Below are positions 13,069-25,701 of a DNA stretch of 64,000 bases, piece by piece; the stretch's first letter is position 1, and each line of letters opens with the position of its first letter. The translations under genes were made by a program, and so were the position numbers. The DNA lies in contig CM036250.1 in NCBI GenBank assembly GCA_020698575.1, positions 28,967,500 to 29,031,499 of the forward strand, written 5' to 3'. The notes below the pieces were generated by a model. It did no database searches. It saw nothing but the letters and a program-made list of their open reading frames with translations, and was not told the DNA's origin. Origin of the DNA: Bostrychus sinensis (taxonomy: Eukaryota; Chordata; Actinopteri; Gobiiformes; Eleotridae).

Positions 13069-14679
13069 ATTATATCTCACAATGATAAAGAATTCCCAGA
13101 AATAAATGAATCTATTTTTTTGCTTGAAATAGTAAGAATTACAGTTATTCGTGGATCCAGATGATGTTCCAGATCAACACAATAAAGTAAGAATGGGCAA
13201 CATGGCAATATGGCATGTTGGTATTTATTGCTATAACAATATACATAACACACAGCTGCACTAACAAGGTTTAACTTTAAAGTGGATGAAATAAAACCAC
13301 TGAAATAGTTGTATTTGGAACATCCTGTTTACAAACACTAAAAGGGTCTATAGATCTGTGCATTTCTCTGTGGGCAATAAATCTGTACTGGCCATTTTAA
13401 CTCAACGTGTCACCAGAGCCAGCTAAAAACAGACTACAGGAGTTGCATAGGGCTGCGCCTCCTCCTCTAGTGGTCACACTTCTGTCTGTCACTATGTAGT
13501 TACAGCAAACGGGGCCCTGTCTGATCTCTCTCCAAAAACCACCCTCTGATTGTGTTATGCATCGTGAATGCTCATGGCAGAGCCCTATGCGTCACTTGTT
13601 CCTCTTCAGCAGCTCCGCGGGCCTTGTGTCTGTGCCTTACTTTTCCGCTGTGAGAGAAACTGTGGTTTAACTTTTCTATTGTTCCAGAAAAATACATTGT
13701 TTTATGGCAGCACGTCCTCTCCTTTCTGTCGCCCCTCATCTTTCTTGTCTTGATTGCTCTGCTCTGTGCTAAATATAGGAGAGAACTCGGGGCTGCCTCG
13801 CACAGAAACTGATTTAAACCAACTCCACACTGTGTCCAGCAGAGGACAGAGAAATCTGGACACTAGTTTCCTCATAAAAATGTACAAAGTCATGGTTATA
13901 TTTGTCACAAGGTCGAGGTGCTGTTTATCCCCGCAGAGGCTCTGTGAGATGTGTAATGGTTACTAAATGTAACTCCAGAGGGTTGACTTGCTGTCTGAAG
14001 CCAATCACCATAAAATTATAATTAACTGATACATGGTACAAACCTGGTACAACATGAATCTGTTGGGTGCAAGTGTAAGTTAGTTTGGAACAGTGGTTCT
14101 CAAATGGTGGGTCAGAGCCCTAAAGGGGGTAACAGAATGTTTAAATACAGTACCCAACAGTGTGTTTAGCTTATTTGAAGCCTATTACAGTAAATCTTTG
14201 AAATACTAAGTAGCCTAATGAAGAAAAAATAGCTTTGGTTCTGTAACAGCGAGTTAAATTTAATATTCTTTATATTCTTGGTATATTGCAAATGATATGG
14301 CACATCCCTGCTAAAAATAATCATTCATCCAACCATTGCCGTTTGGGTAACTATAAATAAATTAGGAAGCAGTATTTTCTCAAACCTTAGTATTCGCTGT
14401 TATTAATGATAACATTTGATTGACCTGATGCAGCAGATGTGGGACTCTGATAAATTCATGTTCATATTGTTGAAAATTTCATGTAACCCTGAAGGCAAAA
14501 TCTAGCAACACAGTGAAGCAGTGCCAAATAAAAAAGGCAAACACAATGAGAAAGGAGAAAGGAAGGGTAGATTTTGGAAGAATAAATTGTGCCTCAGGCC
14601 TATAGCTACTTTTGTCTCTGTGATAATCTGGTATGAGGAGCGGCTGGTTCCACAGGTGTGCAGCAAACAAGCATTCTTA
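13069..14679. other. Non-coding stretch with a hAT-end-like motif
   Basis: No exon recognised. At 14093, CAGTGGTTCTCAAATGGTGG followed by GTCAGAGCCC resembles one terminus of a hAT element, but I find no matching opposite end, so this is at most a fragment. Confidence 0.35.
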
Positions 14680-14905
14680 GTAAATGCAATCATTCATTTA
14701 TCATATTCCTGGGGGGCTGGAGCCTATTTGAGAAACTATGGGCCTTGACAATGGCCAGTTGGTAACAGAGCTGACTTGGAGACATACACTGACAAACAAC
14801 CATTCACTTTCAAATTAATTCACTATAGGACAATTCAGATTCACCACCATCTTCACATGCATGTCTTTGGACAGAGGAAGAGGTTAGAACCCACAATAAT
14901 ACAAA
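14680..14905 (-). mobile_element. SINE 3' body fragment
   Basis: Read on the minus strand it contains TGTCCAAAGACATGCATGT, GTGAATGGTTGTTTGTC and AGGCTCCAGCCCCCCAGGAA, then a GATAAATGAATGA tail. The same ordered blocks occur at 17885-18105 and 56680-56889, the latter with a tRNA-like head. No pol III head is visible here, so it is 5'-truncated. Confidence 0.6.
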
Positions 14906-17884
14906 GGAAGTCATGCATTGCATTGGGTTGCTGTGATTATTTTTCTTGCTATTTTGTAACTGTTTTCCAATTATCTGTCATAGGTTCTCTAATATGCTAA
15001 ATTGTATTTTCTTAACATTTTACTGTGTTATGTTGCTTCCACCTTTAAAAACATGGAGTTGTATTTTGTTCCATTCATGTCTGTTTGAGTAATCCTGTAT
15101 GCTGAGGTGTTACCATTAAGAACTAAAAACGCTCACCACTCTAGATATGTGAAACTCCGCCTTCTCCCTGAAGCACTCCTGCACATTTCTAAAGCACATA
15201 CACCATCTCTCTGAACTAATTTTGGTAATTTCAGCACTTAAACCGCAGCTACTATGAGGTGGTCAGCTTGCTTATCTATCTGTTAGCGTCATGTTGCTAA
15301 TAGCCTTGCTAGTTAGCCATTATATCATGCTCTGTCTATACTTCACCGTTCAGTAAAAGCACTCAGAGATTCTGGATGCATGGATATATAATAACTGCTG
15401 CACAAAAATCTCATGCGGCCTAGAAAGGATTTTTCGCACAGAGCTCAACATAAAAAGAAACGCCTGATGTTCAGCTCATAGGACACTGACAGCTTCCAAA
15501 ATGGCTGGATTTTGTAGAGTTTATGATCCCTTTTCACACCATGGACTTTTTCCCTCTTTGAAATCTTTAATTTTGCAAAAAAAACTGTTTTGTGACAACA
15601 CTGCACTTGCTCGAGGGTCGCAGAACGCAGAAGTAAAACACTTTTTTTGGCATCACATGCCAATGAGCACGGCTAGTGAAAACAAACACAGTTGTGACGT
15701 CATTCATTATCAAGTTCTATAATACATCCATGGGTGGGAGCTGCCGGTAAAGTGGGCGTGGCCAGTAGAGCCTTAAAGCAACAGGCAAGTGAAAGTTAGA
15801 GCTCCCCAAAAGAAGACGTTTTCAACACATATGTATTTAAAGTTTGTGTGCTGCAATGTTGCTGCAATTTGTATTTCAAAAAAATTGAAAAAAAGCGTAA
15901 TACTGGCCCTTTAAAGAACACTGACAAAAACTTGCATTTACCAAAATGAGGAGTCACAGGTGTAATCTGAACTCCTCAGTCAGTAAACAACTTTTAAACT
16001 GAAGGCTTGCAGTTCCCAAAAGAATCATTTTGTTTACCTCTTTGCATCTTGAACCAGGTCAGGCAGGTGTTGATACTTTCAGCTCAACCCTAAACTAAGT
16101 TTGACTGAACCACTTTTCTCAGTATTTTCTGTATAATTTATAAATGAGAACAATATGGTTTCATATTTCTGAAGTAGGGATATTTTAATGATGAAGGCCA
16201 GGTTTGAGATCTTACACAATATAATGCATTTTGAAATAAAAGAAATGGCTTACAAAGCTTACAATACAGTTTGACCTTGCACTTTTATTAATGCATGTTT
16301 TGAAGCAATAGCCACAGGCAGTGTTAGTGTTAGTTAGTTTCGAAGGTAAAACAAGTAACAGCAACTTTTTCTTAACCCCTTAAACCCGAATAGAGCCCGA
16401 CGGGGCTCCGCGCCCCCTTGCGTCCGCTTGTTCGGACCATAGCGGGGAGATACAACAGCTGACGCACACATGTTTGACATCCTGGTGAATGGACAATTCG
16501 TGGCAACAAAACTATCTACTTCAATTTCTATTCAACAGTTGTATTCCGCCTGAATTTTTTAAAAATAAAACATGTATATCTTTCCATTTGTTTATTTGGC
16601 ACAAATTTTGCTGCAGTAGACCAAGATATGTGAAATTTTCAATTTGTTGTTTGCTTTACTACAGGAAGGAAAAAGGCTTTTTTGGAGGCAAATATGTGGA
16701 CTTTTTTTTTTCAGGCAGAAATTAGAATAATCCATTTCAACCTCAATTTATGGTCAAACAATATAATTAATATTATTTCTCTTCCACAGTAATCCCCAAA
16801 GTCCACCAATTAATTTGATACCAAGGTTAGCTATGTACACCTACTAAATGCTAAGTAAAACCTTAATAAATGTAGATATAGAATTTTCAGGAAAAAGGCC
16901 TCAGGGCTTAACAGGGTAATTAATTTTGGTCTCATCTTGGCTGTATTTGAATACTTTTTTCTTTTTACCACCTGACAAGCTTTTGTTGGAATTTTTTCGA
17001 CCCTGTCCATCAAAATGACAGTAATCTAAAGTGCAACCACTGGCTGTGATGAGTTTTGTTGAGAATGTAACGTCAAAACCTACCATAGATTGTGTTCATG
17101 TGAGGTCATAACATTCAAAAGGGCCTAGTGAGACATGAAGATGGAGGGTAATGGGCTTCTGTGCTGACCCCTGCCCTCCATGAGTTTTTGACATCAAAAA
17201 ACTCTACTACATGAACACAACCTGTACCGGCAATGTTTCTGCATTTATTCACACTTAAGCCTTACCGGCAGATTCACGGTTATTTTACTAGTTCTTGACC
17301 CGGGAAATCGCCAGATCAAAAATGTCTGTAAACCAGTTCTGTCTCTGTTCACACATGACCCTGTTCTGGCAAAATGCAGGAAAGTCACTGGGTAACTTTA
17401 TGTGTGAAAGGGGCTTAGAATAACTCTTTCAATACCTGATATATTATTTATGATCTATTGTGAATAAAAATAGTTCTATGAGATCTGCAAATCTTTGTAC
17501 TGACACTTTCAGACTGGGTTTGTAGCTAAATAACATTTTGGCTCCTAAAAAGCTGAACATTGAAGCTACATTAACTTAAGGCCAAATAATTGAAATGTTG
17601 GGCCTAGAACCTGAACAAAGTTGACATCACAACAAAGGTTTTGTATCCTTTCAGAAAGCAACTCAGCAAGAAGAGACAGCTGTATGTTCAAGTGAATAAA
17701 AGTTTTCCCAAAAGCCAAACCTAAATCCTGTTGAGAGAAAGTATGACACAAGAGCTTTGTGTGCAAAAAGTAAAGATGGATTTCAGGCTCCTAAAGTATT
17801 TTTAGAAAGGCTCAAACTGACAACAATAGGAAGACGAGGAACATGCTATAGAGGGTTTGAGGAAACTGTGATGTTAACTGCTGA
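14906..17884. other. Non-coding stretch, possible TTAA-type MITE inside
   Basis: No gene recognised. Around 16375-16916 the sequence begins TTAACCCCTTAAACCCG and ends near AGGGCTTAACAGGGTAATTAA; these ends are imperfectly complementary and lie by TTAA, so a decayed piggyBac-like MITE is possible. The inverted match is weak and the right TTAA is not directly adjacent. Confidence 0.3.
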
Positions 17885-18105
17885 ACATAGGCCTGGTTCA
17901 TCCAAAGACATGTGTGAAGTGATGAATCTTAATTGCCCCTTATGGATGTGAGAGTGAATGGTTGTCTGCCAGAGTGTCTCTGGACAATTGCCATTTCATC
18001 GCAGGGCTCACACAAAGTGTATCCCGCCTAAGGCCCATAGCTACTGGGCTAAGCTCCATTCCCCCTAAAGGGAATAACCAGGAAAAGATGAAAGAATAAA
18101 TAAAC
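17885..18105 (+). mobile_element. SINE 3' body fragment
   Basis: Contains CATCCAAAGACATGTGTGAA, GTGAATGGTTGTCTGCC, a GGCTAAGCTCCATTCCCCC segment and an A-rich AAGAATAAATAAA end, in the order seen in the other copies at 14680 (minus) and 56680 (minus). 5'-truncated. Confidence 0.6.
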
Positions 18106-19860
18106 TGCCGCTATTTTTTTTTTTTTTTTTGGGGGGGGGCCCCATCCTTACTCCACCTCTCACCTCAACAACAAAGCAACCTTGCATAATTTTATTTTAT
18201 TACAGCAAGTAAAACCGGACACATTTGTTCCCATTTATTCTAATGCTTAGTCATCAAATGTTTAGGAACTTAACCTTCTCTGAGCTAAGCATTGGACCAT
18301 TGCCTTGATTTTCTATGGCTTGCTTTGTGATATGTTTTGCATTAACATATGTATTTGTTTTGCTTTGTATCATACAAAGAAAATTTTCAAAAGTAAATTT
18401 TGGAACCAAAGAAACCCACCCCTGAACTGCAGCGGACAAAACTCAAAAACTGGTTCTGCACCAGCACGTGTTGATGTGAGGAGCACTGAAAGGGTGTGAC
18501 AGCAGCGGGACAGCAGAGAGGGAGGGCTCTTAAAGTGACAGAGACCTAATCTGAGCGTTTCTCTCAAAGTCAAATGATGGGTTTCCTCAAATTATTTTTT
18601 TCAATAATTGCATTTTCTGACCAACAAAATATAAGATGCTAATCTAGATGTGTCCTAGATTAATTTAAAAGCATAATTTAACATTCTGTTCTGTGAGTAC
18701 ATTTCAACCATGACGCAGAGGAACACTGACGCACGATTCCAGCATCAACTGGAAACACAATTTTTCAGAAACTCAATTTCCTGTCAATGTGTGCATGTAT
18801 GTTTATTTGTTTTTTTTAACATTAACTCTATATGAATAGCATTAGGTTTGCCAGTACTGGAAAGTACATTTGCTGCAAATATTTTTAAACTCTTAAAAAA
18901 AAGGTTAAGACTGCATCCCCAGTTTCCTCCATTTTGATGTCACTGATGGAATCTGATTCTCTCAACTAAAATGTTAACACTAAAGAGTAAATTTAACACT
19001 ATATTGATTAGTCACATCTAAAATAGACACTTTCTTCAGCAGCGCTTAAATATTTGATGACAAACAGCAAACGTGTTCATTGTTGAATAAGAGGACAATG
19101 ATTACAAGTTAGATATTATTATAAATTTTGTCATCTTCATAATCTTGACTGACAATCTAGTCAATAAGCAGTTAATATGCTAGAAGTGTGTTTTTGTATG
19201 ACAGTAAGTAATTTACCAAGCCATGGGGATTAGAAACCAGTGTACTCTTTGTGCCAGTTCTATGCTCAGATAAAAGGACAAAGGGTTGTGTCTGGAAAGG
19301 CATCTGGCCAAAATTTTGCCCAAACAATCACTGCACACAAGAAGATAGAAGAGAAATGCTGAAAAGACCTGTAGTAATGAATGCACTAAACCTGATGTCA
19401 TTGTAATCTTATTAAATAAATGGATATCACACGTTTCCTTGCAGTGACCTTTGATTAAAATGATGGCAGTACAATGTTGAATGGAATCTGACTGAAAATG
19501 AACACAACTGAATGTCATGGGTAACTGTTAGTGGTGAGCCTTGGACAGAGTGCTCATTTTATTTAAATGGGCTTTTACACAGCAGATAATGTGCAACCAA
19601 TTACTGAGTGGTTTGTGTAGGGCCAAAGCAGAAAGGTCAGTGTGTAAATGAGCTCCTCTATCAGCTCAGACGCTGTTCCATGCTGAAAACAACAGAGTAC
19701 GAGTTCAATTAATGCGCAGCCATTTTAAAGGAGGAAGTGCTACAAGCAAACTGCAGTGGTAACCATTTTACTGTTTTGAAACAAAACTTTAGAAAGCATA
19801 GCAATAGATTTTCATTAGAGGCAAGAGCAAAAGCCAAGATGTTGATTTTGGTTGCTTGAT
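18106..19860. other. Non-coding stretch, nothing recognised
   Basis: A T19/G9 homopolymer junction lies at about 18114-18139. Otherwise AT-rich sequence without recognisable exon or repeat family. Confidence 0.4.
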
Positions 19861-20103
19861 TATCCTTTTAGATGTTCTGTTCAGGGGTCGCCACAGCAAA
19901 GTCATCTGTGTCCCTCTAACCCTATCCTCTGCATCTACTAACCTTATATCCTCTTTCTCTACATCCATAAATCTCCTTTTTGGTTTTCCTCTAGGCCTCT
20001 GGAGGCTTTAACCTCAGTGCCCTTATATTCACTATCCCTTCTCTGTACATGTCCAAGCCTTGTGGAAAATCTGACTTTATCATCAAAACATCTAATTGAC
20101 TGG
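19861..20103 (-). mobile_element. LINE 3'-region fragment
   Basis: Shares with 6290-6370 the segments TTCACTATCCCTTCTCTGTACATGTCC..., GAAAATCTGACTTTATC and AAAACATCTAA, which on the minus strand encode the decayed RWFGHV-type LINE C-terminus. Starts with CAGGGGTCGCCACAGCAAA, a segment often joined to this repeat in fish. No open frame survives. Confidence 0.5.
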
Positions 20104-20165
20104 TGGTAAAATCTGAAAATTTCACCTAAGGGAAAGATGGAATGTTAGCAGCTGTCTACAGAGCT

Positions 20166-20553
20166 ATATTTGTCTCAATAAAATGAATTGTTCCAACCAT
20201 AAAAGTATTGATGCAAGTCGAATGATTTATTCAAAATCCCTAATTTGTGTCTCACATGCAGGGATTTTTGCAAAAAAAGTCAAATTTTCAAATACATTAT
20301 TTGCAATTATTTCAAAAATTAGTTTGTCAATTATAAATCTGCAGTTTCCATGTGGATTGTTAAATCTACATATGAACTGGGCGATCCACAGATGCAGATT
20401 CAACAATCAAAACAGCAGATTTATAAATGACAAAAGTAATTTATTTTTTCAAATAATTATTTGCAAATTAGAGTGTATGAGCGATTCTGAATGAATCATT
20501 CTACTTGTATCAGTATTTTATTTTTGCATCAATGAATTTTATTGAGACAAATA
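20166..20553. mobile_element. Fold-back MITE (~390 bp palindrome)
   Basis: The left end TATTTGTCTCAATAAAATG and right end CATTTTATTGAGACAAATA-like sequence (20534-20553, one or two differences) are inverted copies. Pairing continues inward: GAATGATTTATTCAAAATC with GATTCTGAATGAATCATTC, and TATAAATCTGCAG...ACAATC with GATTGTT...CTGCTG...TTTATAAA. The whole element is nearly self-complementary and non-coding. Confidence 0.7.
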
Positions 20554-20591
20554 CAGTATAACTCCACTGTTCAGCTGTCATCTATGTTTTA

Positions 20592-20660
20592 TGGGGCTGC
20601 ACGGTGCCTCGCAGCAAGAAGGTCCTGGGTTCGATTCCTGGACTGGGCGGGGTCTCTAAA
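20592..20660 (+). mobile_element. SINE head fragment with lost A box
   Basis: CAGCAAGAAGGTCCTGGGTTCGATTCCTGG carries an excellent B box (GGTTCGATTCC), but GTGGCxxAGTGGTTAG, the A-box segment of the same family, is deleted between GCACGGTG and CCTCGCAG. Ends shortly after GGGCGGGGTCTCT. Confidence 0.6.
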
Positions 20661-20867
20661 GTGACTTTTTTCATCAGATTTAATCGAAATATTGATTTGA
20701 TTCAAACTAAAACTACTTTAGTTATTTTGGGAGCTAAATTTAAACAAAAAACCCTCTACTTAAACTACAATATATAACATGGTCCAGTCCACATAAATTG
20801 TGCAACCATGACTCAGAGCAGTATTTACAAATTTCTATTTTTAATTATTAATAAACCTGTGTTTACA

Positions 20868-21140
20868 GTGGCTTAGTGGTTAGCACTCTCGCCTCACAAC
20901 AAGAAGGTCCCGGGTTCGCTTCCTGGACCGTGTGGGGCCTTTCTGTGTGGAGTTTGCATGTTTTCCCGGTGTCTTACTTTGGGTGCTCCGGTTTCCCCTA
21001 CCACAAAAAACTGGTGGGTCAGGTTGGCCCATACTGGTGGCGCACACAGTCACAGCGGAGGACTAACCCTCCATCTGATCTACGCAATTTTGTTATACAC
21101 CTTGTATGCACAATGACAAATAAAGCACTTTACTTTACTT
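20868..21140 (+). mobile_element. tRNA-derived SINE, near full length
   Basis: An A-box-like GTGGCTTAGTGGTTAGCAC and B box GGTTCGCTTCC sit at tRNA spacing. The body TGTGTGGAGTTTGCATGTTT and GGGTGCTCCGGTTTCC is the familiar fish SINE sequence. It ends in CAATGACAAATAAAGCACTTTACTTT. Sister copies at 20592 and 23393 share the head and body. Confidence 0.75.
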
Positions 21141-21369
21141 ACTTGATATTAAAATAACTTTGAACACTTGATGACACTTGATTTAGGCTTTTGTTGGTTT
21201 TGTAACTGTTTTGTAATTTTCATGAAATATTCATCTTCAAAACTAGATTTTCTCAGAAAATTTGTCTTGTATGTAAACCTTAATACTATCACAACACAGC
21301 AAATCATGGTACTAAAGGATGGGGTCTGCCCCATGTACCCAAGTACCTTTGTTCTCTGGGAATATTACA

Positions 21370-21630
21370 GTTAAGATTAGGTAGGGTAATATCTTTTAGG
21401 GCTACAGTTAAAGAACATCAAGACTTACCAGAATGTGCAAATACCTACATTCTCATATATTTATATTCCCTGGTTTCTATGAATCAGAGAACATAGATAC
21501 TGAGGAACATAGGTACTTTCATAAATGTGCAGGTACCTATGTTCCTCAGTCCATAGAAAGTGGAGGGACATAGGTACCAGGGTACATATACGTAGATACT
21601 GGGGAACATAGGTATGCACCCCTAAAGATT
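21370..21630. repeat. Cluster of GGTACCTATGTTC-type direct and inverted repeats
   Basis: The motif AACATAGGTAC or its complement GTACCTATGTT occurs repeatedly with variations. At 21499-21516 and 21533-21550 there is a perfect 18-bp inverted repeat (ACTGAGGAACATAGGTAC) around a 16-nt loop. It is probably part of an unclassified palindromic transposon. Confidence 0.5.
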
Positions 21631-22162
21631 TATATAAGTGAACTTGAAATTCAAAATAAAAAATGTATCATATGTTCACAAATCATACCAACCTGAAATT
21701 AAATCGCATAACATATGTATTAAACCTAGAATATAGATTATCTGATGACAACAATTATCAGTATTTAGGAATTGTTTTTTTTTTTTTTTTTTTGTACAAA
21801 TACTTCCACAGCATTGAGGATTACAGCACATGGACTGGCTTTGTTATTTCAAGGTACTGTATATGCTGGGAACTGCATGATTATTCAACAGAGTCCTCTT
21901 GCCATCCATTCTCAACAGGAGAACCAGTGGTGGGTTGAACTTCTAATGATGAAACCCACACTGCGCTCTGGTGGGTGTACGCTTCATATGCTGCTGAAGA
22001 CACTGTTTTGTCAGCGGTAGTTTTTCTGTTACTGCGTCCAAGATCCTTGATAAAGATATGTTCAATACAGTATATCCTATGTTAACATAAAAACATGGAT
22101 GACAGCTGCAGATTACATCACCCCCTCCTAGGTGATGTTTAGGAGAGTTTGCCACCAGCTGT
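21631..22162. other. Non-coding stretch, nothing recognised
   Basis: Only a T18 homopolymer near 21775 stands out. Confidence 0.35.
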
Positions 22163-22260
22163 TCCTCAGATGAACTCATTAATCTTATCTGTCACTCCCA
22201 AAAAGAGCTTCAACATCTTTAGCTCTGCTACCTCCGGCTTTGCCTCCTGGCTAAATACGG
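22163..22260 (-). mobile_element. Short LINE 3'-region scrap
   Basis: GAACTCATTAATCTTATCTG, CACTCCCAAAAAGAGCTTCA and ATCTTTAGCTCTGCTACCTC match the ordered segments found just past the RWFGHV-type fragment in related fish LINEs (read on the minus strand). Too short for clade assignment. Confidence 0.45.
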
Positions 22261-22630
22261 CTAAATACTAATACTGTGTAAAAAAAAATGTTTTTGACAA
22301 ATTACAACTCACCAACTACTTGTGTGTTATCAGTGAGTGAGTATAGAACGTTAGCCAATAGCGCAGATTTTTAGCTGCTTTACTTAACAGAAAGAACAAG
22401 CAACTCGGTTCTCTTATTCAGTACAATACTTGTTTTAAAGGGGAAGTACATTTCTGAGTACATTTTCTTAAACATACTTTGTTTGAGGTCATTTTGCAGA
22501 AGGGAATGTTACTTTTACTTAAGTAATTTTAAAAATAAAATGGTTAGAACTATTTTTGACCTTGGTATCGAGGTAGGTTGTACAGTGTTTGACTCCTCAT
22601 TTATAGCAGTTATAGTAGCTTAAGCAATGT

Positions 22631-22745
22631 TTGGAGTAACGCGCTACAAAGTAACGAGTTACAGTAACAAGATTACAAGTAACACGTTACTTTTAATTTG
22701 CCAGTAATATTACAGTTCCTAACAAAATACCCAATTAGTTACTCG
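22631..22745. repeat. GTAACGCGTTAC-type dispersed repeat fragment
   Basis: Repeated GTAACGxGTTAC and GTAACACGTTACTTTT half-palindromes recur at ~12-20 bp spacing. This pattern is common at the ends of fish DNA transposons. Boundaries are unclear. Confidence 0.4.
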
Positions 22746-22865
22746 CATTACAGTCACTACAGTCAGTTCAGGTTGGAGCAAAAATATAATAAACAAATAG
22801 TGTTACTATGTATGCTACTTTATTTTCATCCATTCCCTCCCCTGCTCCTCAGCCACTCACCCTCA

Positions 22866-22904
22866 CCCCCCCCCCCCCCCCCCCCCCCCGTGTGTGTGTG
22901 TGTA
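22866..22904. repeat. Poly-C run followed by (GT)n microsatellite
   Basis: A run of 24 C is followed directly by about seven GT dinucleotides. Such a homopolymer is prone to sequencing and assembly error, so its exact length is uncertain. Confidence 0.9.
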
Positions 22905-23392
22905 TTATTTCATAGCCATTCCTGATTTATGATAAAACCATTCTTTGAACTGCTGCAACTTCATTTTCCATAAAACGGTTAAATTTTGATATAAAAATCA
23001 CCAGGACGAGTGTGCATAAATAAGTCTAGACACAAAAATAAACAAAACAAATTATTTTGAGCAAAAAAAATGAGGTTAATTGCAGCCACGACAGTCTCAT
23101 TCACACAAACATTTATCTGCATTGCTGCTAAAGATAACTTTACTTTTTGTAGCTTATTTGGTATTACACAAAAATTAGTTCATCAAGCTCACTTCACATT
23201 TTGCAAATTAGATTACCTTTATTTTTCTGTTAGTTTTATTTGTTCAATAAACACAATGGAATTACATCACTACACCATACAGCAGTGATTTTTTAAGTGG
23301 TGGGTCAGGACACAAAAGTGGATATTTGAGGGCTGGAATAGCTACAATTTTTAGGTTTATTTGATTCTAAATATTGGCATGAAGTGTTAAAG
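22905..23392. other. Non-coding stretch
   Basis: No gene seen. CAGTGATTTTTTAAGTGGTGGGTCAGGACAC near 23283 resembles a decayed hAT terminus without a partner. Confidence 0.3.
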
Positions 23393-23640
23393 TGGTTAGC
23401 AATGTCGCTTCTCAGCAAGAAGTTTTTTGGATTGATTCCTGGAGGAGTTTGCATGTTTTTCCTGTGCCTGGGAGGGTTTTCTTTGAGTGCTCCGATTTCT
23501 TCCATTATCCTAAGACATACAAGAGGTGAATCCTCCAGCTAAGTAGCACTGACCAAGATCTGGAGAAGGGTCACCCACTACTCCTGACAGGTTGCCCCGG
23601 TGCAACAAATTTCTCTACGCGGACAGTAAACTATACCGTA
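23393..23640 (+). mobile_element. tRNA-derived SINE, decayed
   Basis: Retains AGTGGTTAGCAATGTCGCTT, CTCAGCAAGAAG, GGAGTTTGCATGTTTTTCC and GAGTGCTCCGATTTCTTCC in the same order as the copy at 20868, with internal deletions that damage the B box. Confidence 0.6.
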
Positions 23641-24112
23641 ACTTAAATTTTATGATTGGCTGTGGAGAGATTGTTTTAATGAATACATTCTTTGGAAACC
23701 CAGTCTGAGATGTTGCTATTGCTGAGCCCTGGCTGTACAGAGTGAGAGAACATATTATCCAGATCTGTGGCTCATACGAACAGAGTTGAGTGTGACTGGC
23801 GCAGTATGTCTGGTGTGAATCTGGTGGGACGTCCTTCTGCTTACGTTTGTGGGACACCTGTGGTGAGAGCAGCAGCTGGGCGCTCCTTCTGGTGGCTCTG
23901 GATCCAGGAAGTTCCTCGTCACACTTTCCTCTTCCTCTTTAACAAATTATTTATAAAAAATGTCTCTGATCTACCAATATAATAAATGATTATGAATTAT
24001 TTTTTTCCTTCATTTGACAGAGTGGTTGAGTGACAGGAAACAGGCTGAGTGAGGGAGACGCCTGGGTCACTTACATAAAGTATTTTGTAAGTAAATGCAT
24101 CGGCCTTGCACA
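23641..24112. other. Non-coding stretch, nothing recognised
   Basis: No exon or repeat family recognised. Confidence 0.35.
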
Positions 24113-24290
24113 GCATATTTCTAGACTCTCAAAGTGACTTTTCATTTAGGTGCATTATTCATTCACTCATCAGTCACACTCGGTGATGGTGAGCTACTTC
24201 TGTAGCCACAGCTGCCCTGGGGCAGACTGAGAGACAGACATGGCTGCCCCTCTGTGCCTATGACCTCTCTGGCCACCACCAAACACAGCT
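24113..24290 (-). mobile_element. SINE 3' half
   Basis: On the minus strand it reads GGCAGCTGTGGCTACAGAAG, ATCACCGAGTGTGACTGATG, then GAATGAATAATGCACC and AAGTCACTTTGAGAGTCTAG, colinear with the tail of the plus-strand SINE at 12330-12490. The tRNA-like head is missing. Confidence 0.65.
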
Positions 24291-25204
24291 GTTTCTTAAT
24301 TCCCAGTATGCAGACTCTGGATTTGGAAAATGGACTTGAGAACACGAGAACGGACTTTGCTTTTTCAGATTTTGGGACGAGGTGAACTCGATGACATCAC
24401 AGGAAGTAGCTCTCCTGTGGCATTGCCCACATACGCTTCCTTTATCAATAAAATGTAAATTTTGTTTTGTTATATGCACAAGAATAAAATGCAACATCTG
24501 AAGATATTTATTGTAAATGAATACACAATAATACCCACTGTCCTTATTATTCTATTTTTTTTGTATTTAATAAATAATAAAATCTAGTAAAATAGAAACA
24601 TATAATCCATAATTCAGCTGTAAAAAAACAGAAAGCCAAACTGTCTGCATTTGTCCTTATCAACACACATTTTTCTATTAATATAAATACGTTGAGGAAA
24701 TGAGGACTCGGGCGTGGCACATGACGTTTCACAAGTCCACAGAGGTACACATATCGAGAAATGGCTCACATTTACGCAGGCTTCTAAACCCTAACCCTTA
24801 TGGGTTTTATCAAATCTATCAAATCTATTCAGTCTCTCTCACACCACTGTCCTTTCTATCCAGTCCCTGGTGAAAGCCCTTCCCTCCTTGTGTCATCCAC
24901 ATTCAGAAACTTCTTGGCTGCATCAAGAATCATATTGATCTGCTCAGATTTTCCCTGTTCCTGCTGCACAGTTGAATAGCATTGCCATAAAGGCTAGAAA
25001 GTACTTTATATCCACTGTAATATATTCCCCGCACTTGTCTTTTTTTTGTTTTTTGTTTCCTTGCTAGCGTCACTGGTTTCAACTCACTTAACAGCCTCAA
25101 CAAATGGCAGCTTGTTTTTAATTCTTAAGCTTTTTATCATTTCTTGAATTCTTCTGGGGCAGCTGATTGATCCCACTCTATGGTTTCCTTCACAGTGAAG
25201 GCAC
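24291..25204. other. Non-coding stretch up to the left edge of the tandem array
   Basis: No gene recognised. Contains two telomere-like CTAACCC units (24784-24800), too few to be meaningful. Similarity to the array monomers begins at about 25205. Confidence 0.35.
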
Positions 25205-25701
25205 CATGGCTCTACAGTTGCAGGTTATTTGTATCTATTGCCAATCAAAGCCCCAGGTTTCTCCAGTTCATCATTAAGCCAATTTCGTTATTGATTTCCA
25301 ATGCAATATAAACAATTTACATTGGTTTGTATTGCAATCTAAAAAACTAATTTCATTGGCTCACACTGAGTCATGTGACCCAGGGCTGTTCCATCATCGG
25401 TCCGTTGCCTAGTGATGCTTTATTACATCACCAAATTCAGTTCTGAAGGTTTAAGTCTGAGTTTGGACCAACTTCTCTTCACTTTTAAATCTTCCACTGA
25501 AGATTTCAGTTCAGAGTTTTCTGTCTTGGTCACTTAGTATATTACTCATTTGCATTATTATTTAAAAATTCTTTCATTTAAAATATCAAGTAGTAAAAAC
25601 ATTCATATTTTTCATTTTTATGTTGGACCAAGATGGACATTGTTCACTCAAAACAACAAGTTTGGAGGTTAACTCTTTTGATATTTGGAGGCTAACTCTG
25701 C
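25205..25701 (+). repeat. Array edge: degenerate, rearranged monomer
   Basis: 25208-25300 is a diverged partial M1 (TTATTTGTATCTATTGCCAA, AAGCCCCAGGTTTCT). It is joined directly to the type-c segment beginning TTTACATTGGTTTGTATTGC and CACTGAGTCATGTGACCCAG (25317-25505). At ~25510 it jumps to the end of a type-b unit (TTTTCTGTCTTGGTCACTTA onward). This is the leftmost and most diverged copy, as expected at the edge of a tandem array. Confidence 0.8.

Noticed and set aside
24784..24800. Telomeric repeat
   Set aside because: Only two CTAACCC units; expected by chance in AT-rich DNA.
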